Shown here: positions 32,561 to 37,536 of the stretch, piece after piece
Position numbering within the stretch: the stretch's first letter is position 1
How the letters are laid out: every line of letters starts with the position of its first letter
DNA from: an uncultured Ruminococcus sp.
GTDB taxonomy: Bacteria > Bacillota > Clostridia > Oscillospirales > Ruminococcaceae
Assembly: GCA_947345935.1 (NCBI GenBank)
Contig: CAMZZN010000023.1
Span: 1 to 37,536 of the forward strand
Direction of reading: 5' to 3'
DNA: 37,536 nucleotides
The notes under the pieces: model-generated
What the model was told of the DNA's origin: nothing
The model's database searches: none
The model's input: the letters and a program-made list of their open reading frames with translations, nothing else
Translations under genes and position numbers: made by a program

Positions 32561-32821
32561 TTATTCTTCATTGGCTTCTGCCTGTTCAGTGGATTCCTCT
32601 GCTTGTTTTTCAAGTTCTTCGGCAAATCTGAAAATAGCTTCAACGATAAAAGAATTCATAGAATAATTATGCTTTGCTGCGATTTCTTGGACAATCGCCT
32701 TTTCTCCTTTTTTCAAACGAAGTCTGATATCATCATATGCTTTTGCCTGATAACGTTTAGTGGATTCTTTAGCTGCTGCCGTATACTTTCCCCTGATATA
32801 TTTTGGTTCGTTATTCTCCAT
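32561..32821 (-). CDS. Ribbon-helix-helix/Arc-like small DNA-binding protein
   Basis: 86 residues. ATG 32821 follows GGGAGG. The segment STKRYQAKAYDDIRLRLKKG, then EKAIVQEIAAKHNYSMNSFI and VEAIFRFAEELEKQ, has the strand-helix-helix spacing of Arc/MetJ-type regulators, with the usual NSFIVEAI second helix. The tail is acidic. It has its own reverse promoter and faces the forward operon, so it is a candidate repressor for the palindromes nearby or an antitoxin-like regulator. No toxin partner is recognised. Confidence 0.7.
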   Translation of the reverse strand: MENNEPKYIRGKYTAAAKESTKRYQAKAYDDIRLRLKKGEKAIVQEIAAKHNYSMNSFIVEAIFRFAEELEKQAEESTEQAEANEE

Positions 32822-32854
32822 ATTAACCTCCCGTTAGGATAGCATTCTAAAAAT

Positions 32855-32883
32855 AGTATATCATAAAATTCATAGTGTGTCCA
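32855..32883 (-). promoter_or_regulatory. Promoter of the ribbon-helix-helix cassette
   Basis: On the reverse strand TGGACA (32883-32878) and TATACT (32860-32855), 17-bp spacing. Confidence 0.65.
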
Positions 32884-32943
32884 TTGTGAAAGATGTACAA
32901 TTTTTGTTGAAAACTTTTTATGCTATTTTTTGAAATAAATGTA

Positions 32944-32972
32944 TTGACATAGTGCAAGCACTATGATATAAT
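32944..32972 (+). promoter_or_regulatory. Promoter of the accessory operon with an operator in its spacer
   Basis: TTGACA (32944-32949) and TATAAT (32967-32972), 17-bp spacing. The spacer is filled by a palindrome CATAGTGC-AA-GCACTATG (32948-32965), perfect over 8-bp arms, placed where a repressor would exclude RNA polymerase. Confidence 0.9.
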
Positions 32973-32991
32973 GATTATGAAATAAATCAAA

Positions 32992-33010
32992 GTGTGTCAC
33001 GATGACACGC
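32992..33010. repeat. Boundary palindrome copy 1
   Basis: GTGTGTCA-CGA-TGACACGC in the 5' leader of the accessory operon. Core GTGTCA/TGACAC is perfect; one outer pair is T-G. Confidence 0.85.
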
Positions 33011-33053
33011 TAAGAAAGTGGAAAAAATATGATATCTAAGGAGGACAATGACA

Positions 33054-33467
33054 ATGTTTAAATTCTACAATGACAAGCATTTTAGCAGATATTTGGAAGT
33101 ACGTGGGAGAATGGGAGGGTCTGACCGTGATCCGTACCGTGCAGCAGTCGCTTATCTGATAGCTCTTGACTGTGTTCTGTATGAGCATATGTGTGACGTA
33201 TTCGACTTTGACAATGGCGTTATTAAACCTGAGTGTCTGAATAAGGGGTGGCAGACAGGAACAAGCAAGAAAACAAGTCGCCTTGCTTTCAATCTTTGGA
33301 ACGGTTATTGCAGTGAGGGTGAACCGTTGGAAGAAGAAACGCCGAGTAGCTACTATACTCCTGAACAAATTTTTTGTTGTTTGGAATATGCGCCGTACTA
33401 CTGGCAAGCTATTCGGATTCGCTTTGAAATGGATGAATATAACAGCCTTGAAGCTGCACAAGAATAA
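33054..33467 (+). CDS. DUF6075-like hypothetical protein
   Basis: 137 residues. AAGGAGG (33038-33044) favours ATG 33054 over the ATG at 33048. The protein has the stretch KPECLNKGWQTGTSKKTSRL followed by AFNLWNGY, which I associate with DUF6075-type proteins common on clostridial conjugative elements; this is from memory and not checked. The rest is helical with many aromatic residues. First gene of the accessory operon. Its stop lies two bases before boundary palindrome 2. Confidence 0.65.
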   Translation: MFKFYNDKHFSRYLEVRGRMGGSDRDPYRAAVAYLIALDCVLYEHMCDVFDFDNGVIKPECLNKGWQTGTSKKTSRLAFNLWNGYCSEGEPLEEETPSSYYTPEQIFCCLEYAPYYWQAIRIRFEMDEYNSLEAAQE

Positions 33468-33469
33468 TA

Positions 33470-33488
33470 GTGTGTCACCATGACACAC
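33470..33488. repeat. Boundary palindrome copy 2
   Basis: GTGTGTCA-CCA-TGACACAC, perfect 8-bp arms, two bases after a stop codon and just before the AAAGGA of the next gene. Confidence 0.9.
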
Positions 33489-33502
33489 GGAAAGGAACAA
33501 TT

Positions 33503-33838
33503 ATGAACATATTACATTGCCCGAAATGCAGTGGAGATCTGATCGTGAATACGGTATATACCATGACTTTCACAAAAAAGATGATATTCACAGACGATGG
33601 GTGGGGCGAACTTTCTGACAGGATAGCTGATGAATGCTCTTCCGAACCGGTTCAGACTTTCGGAGCTGTTTACTGCGATAGCTGCGGTAAGGAATGGCGC
33701 AGACCGTTCTATGAGATCAGCATCAGTGACAAAGAGGATTCAGCCGAACTTATAGAACTGAGCCGTGAGGAAATTAAAATGAATCGCCCGGAAAGGAGAA
33801 AATATTTCTTGGAAAAGGGTATAAAAATCATTACATGA
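33503..33838 (+). CDS. Small zinc-ribbon hypothetical protein
   Basis: 111 residues. ATG 33503 follows AAAGGA. An N-terminal CPKC and a later CDSC (about residue 60) form a split zinc ribbon, a pattern seen in many small proteins of mobile elements. The C-terminal third is charged and helical. No enzymatic motif. Earlier in-frame GTG codons fall inside boundary palindrome 2 and lack a ribosome binding site. Confidence 0.7.
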   Translation: MNILHCPKCSGDLIVNTVYTMTFTKKMIFTDDGWGELSDRIADECSSEPVQTFGAVYCDSCGKEWRRPFYEISISDKEDSAELIELSREEIKMNRPERRKYFLEKGIKIIT

Positions 33839-33915
33839 ATTAACCAAAATCGAATGCATATTCGCAAAAATCTAATAGCAATATAATGCTAAAAATAAGA
33901 AAAGAGGTCATAAAT

Positions 33916-34335
33916 ATGATGAATTACGTAGTTATAATGGGCAGACTTACCGCCGATCCTGAACTTAGACAGACGGCTGACGGAATACCATACTGCAATG
34001 TTACCGTGGCAGTTGAGAGAGATCACCGCAAGGATGCGGAAACCAAAGTTGACTTTATTCCGGTAACGTCATGGAGGAGCACAGCAGAATTTATAAGCCG
34101 CAATTTTGTCAAAGGACAGATGATCGCAGTTCATGGTAGTCTGCGTATTAATACATACGAGAAAGACGGCGAAAAACGCTATATCACAAGTGTCAACGCT
34201 GACAAACTCTTTTTCGCCGGAGGAGCTAAAGGCAGGACAGCTCAGGAAGTTCCGCCGGAGAGCAGCGGAGAAACTGAAAGCTTTGATCTGTCCGAATATG
34301 AAGAAATCCTCGCTAACGAGGACGTTCCGTTCTGA
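33916..34335 (+). CDS. ssb: Single-stranded DNA-binding protein
   Basis: 139 residues with an OB fold: MNYVVIMGRLTADPELRQTA, VTVAVERDH, VDFIPVTSWRSTAEFISRNF and VKGQMIAVHGSLRINTYEKD, ending in the acidic tip with DVPF that recruits partner proteins. AAAGAGG (33900-33906) fits ATG 33916 or ATG 33919. Element-borne SSB protects the single strand during transfer or replication. The gap before it is the only one in the early operon without a boundary palindrome, and a TATAAT at 33880-33885 hints at its own promoter. Its stop directly abuts palindrome 3. Confidence 0.95.
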   Translation: MMNYVVIMGRLTADPELRQTADGIPYCNVTVAVERDHRKDAETKVDFIPVTSWRSTAEFISRNFVKGQMIAVHGSLRINTYEKDGEKRYITSVNADKLFFAGGAKGRTAQEVPPESSGETESFDLSEYEEILANEDVPF

Positions 34336-34354
34336 GTGTGTCATCGTGACACAA
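34336..34354. repeat. Boundary palindrome copy 3
   Basis: GTGTGTCA-TCG-TGACACAA, 7-bp perfect arms, beginning on the base after the ssb stop codon. Confidence 0.85.
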
Positions 34355-34374
34355 TAATAAATATGGAGGAAAAA

Positions 34375-34797
34375 ATGATTTTATTTATTATTATTATAAC
34401 TTGCGTACTTTTAGTTTTGGGTGCTCATATTATCAGCAATCGTATAGTTTATAAAAAGTTGTGCCAACTTGAAGAAAACGAGGAAATAAGCATTGAGGCT
34501 AAATTGAATCGAATGAAAATTTATGCTATAGGAATGCTTAGTACTCCTCCAAGTTACAAGATTTTAAAAAAATATGATGACTTACTTTGCAAGTATCGAA
34601 AGCAAGCAAGCATAAATAAACCATGGGGAGAATTTTTTACTATAATTTCTTATGGCGCAGATAACGAGCCTACTGTTGTATACGACAACGCAACATTAGT
34701 TATGTATGTGGTTTCAAATACAAAAGACGAAAATGGATTTTTTACTATGCTCGTCAATTCTGATGGTTCGCCAAGAACATATGATAAAAATTTGTAA
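34375..34797 (+). CDS. Membrane-anchored hypothetical protein
   Basis: 140 residues. GGAGGA (34365-34370) selects ATG 34375. The N-terminal helix MILFIIIITCVLLVLGAHII is a single membrane anchor, followed by a cytoplasmic or surface domain of about 115 residues with the stretch DNEPTVVYDNATLVMYVVS. The last third resembles a small beta-rich domain (FFTMLVNSDGSPRTYDKN). I do not recognise the family. It lies between palindromes 3 and 4 in the accessory operon. Confidence 0.6.
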   Translation: MILFIIIITCVLLVLGAHIISNRIVYKKLCQLEENEEISIEAKLNRMKIYAIGMLSTPPSYKILKKYDDLLCKYRKQASINKPWGEFFTIISYGADNEPTVVYDNATLVMYVVSNTKDENGFFTMLVNSDGSPRTYDKNL

Positions 34798-34801
34798 GTA
34801 A

Positions 34802-34832
34802 AATTAAGTGTGTCATCGTGACACACTTAATT
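34802..34832. repeat. Boundary palindrome copy 4 (extended, 14-bp arms)
   Basis: The core GTGTGTCA-TCG-TGACACAC (34808-34826) is extended by AATTAA/TTAATT to perfect 14-bp arms. It starts four bases after a stop codon and is the most stable hairpin of the set. Confidence 0.92.
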
Positions 34833-34856
34833 CCAACAATGAAAGGAGAAATTATT

Positions 34857-35081
34857 ATGAAACTATGGCTTGAAGGAAATCAGCGATGCTGTGATCGTGA
34901 GACTGCTATTGAACTTGGCGGCTCTGAATATAGGAATTCCAGTATTAAAACAATTCTTCATTTCGACGAATATATCAGCATCCGAGATAATGATGAAGTG
35001 TGTCATCGTGACACACCTGTGGAGGAGAAACGCTATGAAGGTAGAGGGTCTTCGAGTTCGCATAAGATGATGAAAGGATAG
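34857..35081 (+). CDS. Small hypothetical protein reading through palindrome 5
   Basis: 74 residues. AAAGGAG (34841-34847) sets ATG 34857. The first 47 residues (MKLWLEGNQRCCDRETAIEL and onward) look like a compact small protein. The frame then continues through boundary palindrome 5 (codons for EVCHRDT) and ends at 35081. Elsewhere in the operon genes stop before or inside the palindrome, so the tail of about 27 residues may be an artefact of a lost stop. Function unknown. Confidence 0.55.
   Translation: MKLWLEGNQRCCDRETAIELGGSEYRNSSIKTILHFDEYISIRDNDEVCHRDTPVEEKRYEGRGSSSSHKMMKG
34998..35016. repeat. Boundary palindrome copy 5
   Basis: GTGTGTCA-TCG-TGACACAC, perfect arms, followed by CCTGTGGAGGA (35015-35025), a tail shared almost exactly with copy 6. 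Confidence 0.9.
35035..35070 (+). CDS. Possible 11-residue peptide
   Basis: GGAGGAG (35021-35027) is well placed before ATG 35035, which encodes MKVEGLRVRIR and stops at 35070. The ribosome binding site is strong but the product is tiny; it may be a remnant of a longer gene. Confidence 0.3.
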   Translation: MKVEGLRVRIR

Positions 35082-35085
35082 AAGA

Positions 35086-35404
35086 ATGGAGCAGAAAAAA
35101 ATTATAGCTTTTGAAAAATTGCAGAGAATAATGTGCGATTATCAGGAAGATTATGAGCTTGACAAAAACAATATATGGGTAAAAAAATTTTGATGAACAT
35201 GATAGTAAATTTGATGATTTATCACGTCAGATTAACGACGAAATTTGTGAGTATGTTTACTCCGCCCAGTATCTTGGATTTGTTCAGGGAATGAATTATG
35301 CCCTTGACCTGATGAATATTTCGGGCAGGGGCGAAAACAAAGAAATACTCGAAAAATTTCTTAGGAGTATTGAATATATGGACAAAAATATGGATATGGA
35401 GTGA
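35086..35404 (+). pseudogene. Hypothetical gene broken by a one-base shift at an A7 run
   Basis: AAAGGA (35073-35078) precedes ATG 35086. The frame reads MEQKKIIAFEKLQRIMCDYQ and stops at 35193 after WVKKF. From there the +1 frame is open to TGA 35402-35404, reading FDEHDSKFDDLSRQINDE, then YSAQYLGFVQGMNYALDLMN. Dropping one A from the A7 run (35181-35187) joins them into one helical protein of about 105 residues, WVKNFDEHDSK across the join. The second part has no start or ribosome binding site of its own. It is either a decayed gene, a slippage-controlled gene or a sequencing error. Family unknown. Confidence 0.7.
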
Positions 35405-35409
35405 TTGAT

Positions 35410-35718
35410 ATGAAAATAAAAAGATTTATTGCAATTTCAGCCGCACTGCTTTGTTTTGTCGGCGCTGTTGGCTGTGATGAAATTGATACAGGGATTACAG
35501 TTCCGGAACAGACTGAACCGACAGCCGGTGAATATTATCCGAGAAGCAGAGGAAATGAAACTGTATTCATATGGACAGATGAAGATACAGGCGTTCAGTA
35601 TATTATATATCGGGAAAAACTTTACAACGCAGGTTTTGGCGGTATTACACCACGGCTTAATCCTGACGGAAGTCTTTATGTTGTTGAACCAACAACACAT
35701 GACAATGTGTCACCGTGA
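35410..35718 (+). CDS. Small predicted lipoprotein
   Basis: 102 residues. GGAG (35398-35401) fits ATG 35410. The N-terminus MKIKRFIAISAALLCFVGAV followed by GC is a lipoprotein signal with lipobox AVGC, so the mature protein starts at Cys 22 and is tethered outside the membrane. A short Pro/Thr/Glu linker leads to a domain with WTDEDTGVQYIIYREKLYN and GGITPRLNPDGSLYV, seen in small lipoproteins of clostridial elements. Its stop codon TGA is part of boundary palindrome 6. Confidence 0.75.
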   Translation: MKIKRFIAISAALLCFVGAVGCDEIDTGITVPEQTEPTAGEYYPRSRGNETVFIWTDEDTGVQYIIYREKLYNAGFGGITPRLNPDGSLYVVEPTTHDNVSP

Positions 35719-35723
35719 CACAT
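35705..35723. repeat. Boundary palindrome copy 6 (compensated change)
   Basis: ATGTGTCA-CCG-TGACACAT: the outer G-C pair of other copies is A-T here, keeping perfect 8-bp arms. It supplies the stop codon of the lipoprotein gene and is followed by CTGTGGAGGA. Confidence 0.9.
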
Positions 35724-35762
35724 CTGTGGAGGAATGATACTACTTTTTAGGGGGATATGACT

Positions 35763-35984
35763 ATGACGTTGAGTAATTTTGTCAATACATATGACGGTAA
35801 TGATCTTATCAGTATTGATAAATACTGTGAGGAATGTACAAAAGACGAGGTATTGACTGCCGACTGGTATAAGGAAATCAAGGGCAGAACTATTGAGAGG
35901 TGGCAAACAATTGGCGGTGGAATCTATCCTGTCGAAGTGTGCATAAGTTTGCTTCCTAAGAAAGCAAAAGGTGTGTCACGGTGA
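35763..35984 (+). CDS. Small hypothetical protein ending inside palindrome 7
   Basis: 73 residues. AGGGGG (35749-35754) favours ATG 35763 over ATG 35757. The sequence MTLSNFVNTYDGNDLISIDK, then YCEECTKDEVLTADWYKEIK and PVEVCISLLPKK, resembles short alpha/beta proteins common on gut conjugative elements. The stop TGA at 35982-35984 is the first triplet of the right arm of palindrome 7. A seven- or eight-residue frame with its own GGAGGA begins at ATG 35734 just upstream and is probably not significant. Confidence 0.6.
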   Translation: MTLSNFVNTYDGNDLISIDKYCEECTKDEVLTADWYKEIKGRTIERWQTIGGGIYPVEVCISLLPKKAKGVSR

Positions 35985-35989
35985 CACAA
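35971..35989. repeat. Boundary palindrome copy 7
   Basis: GTGTGTCA-CGG-TGACACAA, 7-bp perfect arms, across the stop of the upstream gene and 22 bases before the parA start. Confidence 0.88.
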
Positions 35990-36011
35990 ATATAAATAAG
36001 GAGGAATCAAA

Positions 36012-36785
36012 ATGTCAAAGATAATTTCAATCTGCTCCGAAAAAGGTGGAGTGGGAAAAACTACAACAACAGTAAATGTAGCTGGAGGTCTTGTGCAGCT
36101 CGGCAAGAAAGTTCTTGTGATTGATCTTGACCAACAGCAGAACGCAAGCAGAACTCTCGGCTACATCAAGGACGGAAAGCCTACTGTTTCCGAATTGATT
36201 TACAATGAGGTTGCAGAAATCGGGACGGATTTTTCGGAGATAATCCGTCACAGCGAAAGCGGTATTGATTATATACCTTCCTCTCCCATGCTCACTAACA
36301 TCACAAGCACTATGGCTAACGATGAGGACAGTAATTACATCATCAGGCGCATTCTGAGCAACGATGTTTTTGCAGAATATGATTACATACTGCTCGATTG
36401 CAGAACGCTCCTTGACTTGCTTGCAAGCAACGCTATGAATGCAAGCAATTATGTAATTATTCCCATTGAAAGCGGCATATACGCTTATGAGGGACTTGAT
36501 AAAATGCTGAATAAGGTTGCTTCTATCAATAACAGCACTAACAGAAATCTGCGTGTGCTCGGAATACTTCTGAACAAGCGGCAGCGTACAAACGTCAGCG
36601 TTTCTCTTGCCGATTCTATTCGTGGCGAGTATGAAAATATTACGTTCAGAACCACGATACCTTATTGTCCTGCACAGACCGAAAAGGCTATCATGAATCA
36701 GAAAGGCAGCGTATTTGACAAGAGCAGTTCTCTCGGACAAGCTTATAGAGAGCTTGCGGAGGAAATTGCGGAGAGGGAAAAATGA
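36012..36785 (+). CDS. parA: ParA/Soj-family partition ATPase
   Basis: 257 residues. AAGGAGG precedes ATG 36012. The deviant Walker A is intact: CSEKGGVGKTTTTVNVAGGL with both lysines; Walker A' VLVIDLDQQQNAS follows, and the Walker B region is YDYILLDCRTLLD, where the usual Asp-x-Pro-Pro is DCRT. Such ATPases move plasmids or conjugative elements on the nucleoid. No parB follows; instead two small membrane genes do. The seven palindromes upstream are worth considering as its partner site, although they are dispersed. Confidence 0.93.
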   Translation: MSKIISICSEKGGVGKTTTTVNVAGGLVQLGKKVLVIDLDQQQNASRTLGYIKDGKPTVSELIYNEVAEIGTDFSEIIRHSESGIDYIPSSPMLTNITSTMANDEDSNYIIRRILSNDVFAEYDYILLDCRTLLDLLASNAMNASNYVIIPIESGIYAYEGLDKMLNKVASINNSTNRNLRVLGILLNKRQRTNVSVSLADSIRGEYENITFRTTIPYCPAQTEKAIMNQKGSVFDKSSSLGQAYRELAEEIAEREK

Positions 36786-36786
36786 T

Positions 36787-37068
36787 ATGATAAATTTTAG
36801 GATATTTGTAATATCAATACTGATAAGCATTGTTTTTACTTTTATTATATACAATGTCATTGATTGGCTTGTATACAAAAATATAAAAAAGCGTTTTTAT
36901 AACTATCGTGATAAAATATTTATAGCTGATTTTTCAAAAAGATTTACAATTTCTAAAATAGGTGTTGAAGCTGTTGATTACTGCAAAAGAAGCGTATTTT
37001 TTAAATCTAAATATCACGCTTTGCTTGAAGAAATTAGCACTACATTAGAACAAATACCCTATGAGTAA
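36787..37068 (+). CDS. Small membrane protein
   Basis: 93 residues. ATG 36787 lies one base after the parA stop, with GAGAGGG upstream. The N-terminal helix NFRIFVISILISIVFTFIIY is membrane-spanning; the rest is basic and helical, ending TTLEQIPYE. Probably coupled to parA. Family unknown. Confidence 0.65.
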   Translation: MINFRIFVISILISIVFTFIIYNVIDWLVYKNIKKRFYNYRDKIFIADFSKRFTISKIGVEAVDYCKRSVFFKSKYHALLEEISTTLEQIPYE

Positions 37069-37079
37069 GGAGAAGTACA

Positions 37080-37385
37080 ATGTTTGATATAATTTTAATA
37101 TTGACTGCATTGTTCATAGTAATACCAATATCGGAAGTTGTTTTTACCGAGATATTTGAGTTTCTTGAAGAACGTTGGTCAATGTCGCATATCAAATCGA
37201 AATTTGTTTGCAATTCCGAGTATTGTGGCGGTGAATGCAACTGCCGCAAATGCAAGAAAAAAGAATGGTGCGAAAATTGCATACACTATGAAATGCGGAA
37301 TTATGATATTTGCAAGAAATGCAAACATATAAAGGATAACGCACCTGTTAATATGCGCATGATGGATGACGGCGTTTTAAAGTAA
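37080..37385 (+). CDS. Membrane-anchored cysteine-rich protein
   Basis: 101 residues. AAGGAG sets ATG 37080. One N-terminal helix (FDIILILTALFIVIPISEVV) is followed by a Cys-rich domain with CGGECNCRKCKKKEWCENC and CKKCKHI, suggesting two zinc knuckles. It follows the other small membrane gene closely and belongs to the same operon. Role unknown; it might recruit nucleic acid or a partner to the membrane. Confidence 0.7.
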   Translation: MFDIILILTALFIVIPISEVVFTEIFEFLEERWSMSHIKSKFVCNSEYCGGECNCRKCKKKEWCENCIHYEMRNYDICKKCKHIKDNAPVNMRMMDDGVLK

Positions 37386-37400
37386 TAATTCAAAACAAAA

Positions 37401-37497
37401 CAGAGCAGACCGCCAAGTTCCTACGCTCACGGTTCTGCTCTGCCACACGGACGAAAAGCCCGATACGATTATTATACCGTATCATTTGCTTTTCGTC
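37401..37497 (+). other. Two tandem hairpins before the last gene
   Basis: CAGAGCAGACCG (37401-37412) pairs with CGGTTCTGCTCTG (37430-37442) with one bulge. GACGAAAAGC (37450-37459) pairs with GCTTTTCGTC (37488-37497), with an inner GATACG/CGTATC stem (37462-37467, 37478-37483). Neither has a T-run, so a leader RNA, operator or transfer/replication site is as likely as a terminator. Confidence 0.6.
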
Positions 37498-37516
37498 AAT
37501 AGGAAAGGCGAAGAAA

Positions 37517-37536
37517 ATGGAAATAATTTTATGTTT
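37517..37536 (+). CDS. Start of a further gene (first six codons only)
   Basis: AGGAAAGG (37501-37508) precedes ATG 37517, which encodes MEIILC before the window ends. Nothing can be said of its function. Confidence 0.45.

Noticed and set aside
32874..32891. A possible eighth copy of the boundary palindrome (TAGTGTGTCCATTGTGAAAG)
   Set aside because: Only the left arm matches; TGACAC is not present on the right. It overlaps the -35 of the reverse cassette but is too degenerate to count.
33470..33502. Gene starts inside the palindromes (GTG TGT CAC/CAT, giving peptides beginning MCHHD or MCHRD)
   Set aside because: They only arise because the palindrome contains GTG. The ribosome binding sites lie after the palindrome and point to later ATG codons.
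35734..35760. Eight-residue frame after palindrome 6
   Set aside because: A GGAGGA precedes it, but the product is too short to support as a gene; mentioned only as part of the module finding.
32992..35989. A CRISPR array
   Set aside because: The repeats are 19 bp, palindromic and separated by whole genes of unequal length, with no cas genes.
36027..36878. Reverse-strand open frame of 283 codons over parA
   Set aside because: Despite its length it is antisense to an intact ParA with all motifs; the composition is that of a shadow frame.

Overview
The window reads as chromosome of a Gram-positive anaerobic gut clostridium, most likely Ruminococcus or a close relative in the Oscillospiraceae. 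The grounds are strong AAGGAGG ribosome binding sites, near-consensus TTGACA-17-TATAAT promoters, a small dockerin protein, a split biotin-dependent sodium-pumping decarboxylase, a PPi-type phosphofructokinase and BioY-type biotin uptake. The genus is inferred from gene content, not from a marker gene.

Positions 1-29100 are mostly ordinary chromosome. In order they hold: the start of an alanine/glycine:cation symporter; a YdbS/YdbT-like pair of bacterial PH-domain membrane proteins; a MATE exporter; an AraC regulator behind a 161-bp fold-back element; a four-gene Na+-pumping oxaloacetate decarboxylase operon (alpha, gamma-like, biotin carrier, beta); a Cu/Zn superoxide dismutase-like gene; a secreted dockerin protein; an XRE regulator coupled to a MutS-like ATPase that is split by a T8 frameshift; a PPi-type phosphofructokinase; tRNA-Thr(CGT); a LacI-sensor/GGDEF protein; pyrophosphatase plus PRPP synthetase; a large MacB/FtsX-type ABC protein; a bioY-DUF1284 pair below a degenerate MocR regulator; a P-type ATPase coupled to a galactokinase-like gene; and initiator tRNA-fMet.

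From about 29100 to the end the content becomes that of a mobile element. It has a NERD-domain protein beside tRNA-fMet, a hairpin-rich 250-bp region with 72-bp direct repeats (candidate oriT), mobC and a MOBP relaxase, a small reverse-strand ribbon-helix-helix cassette, and then a long forward operon of small accessory genes with ssb and parA. No integrase, coupling protein, ParB or far end is inside the window, so element type and borders stay open.

The most unusual signal is in that last operon. A 19-bp palindrome, consensus GTGTGTCA-NNN-TGACACAC, occurs seven times between 32992 and 35989. It lies at gene boundaries, just after or across the stop codon of the upstream gene and just before the next ribosome binding site. 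The first copy is in the 5' leader, behind a promoter that carries a separate perfect palindrome between its -35 and -10. One copy shows a compensated base change and one extends to 14-bp arms. This looks like a repeated DNA operator or a repeated RNA hairpin serving a whole polycistron, and I do not recognise it as a described system.

Other notable points: two homopolymer frameshifts whose repair gives smooth proteins; an IGIIGGAD motif shared by the decarboxylase beta and gamma-like subunits; and a BirA-like operator lying in the 3' end of a truncated MocR gene that has lost its catalytic lysine.
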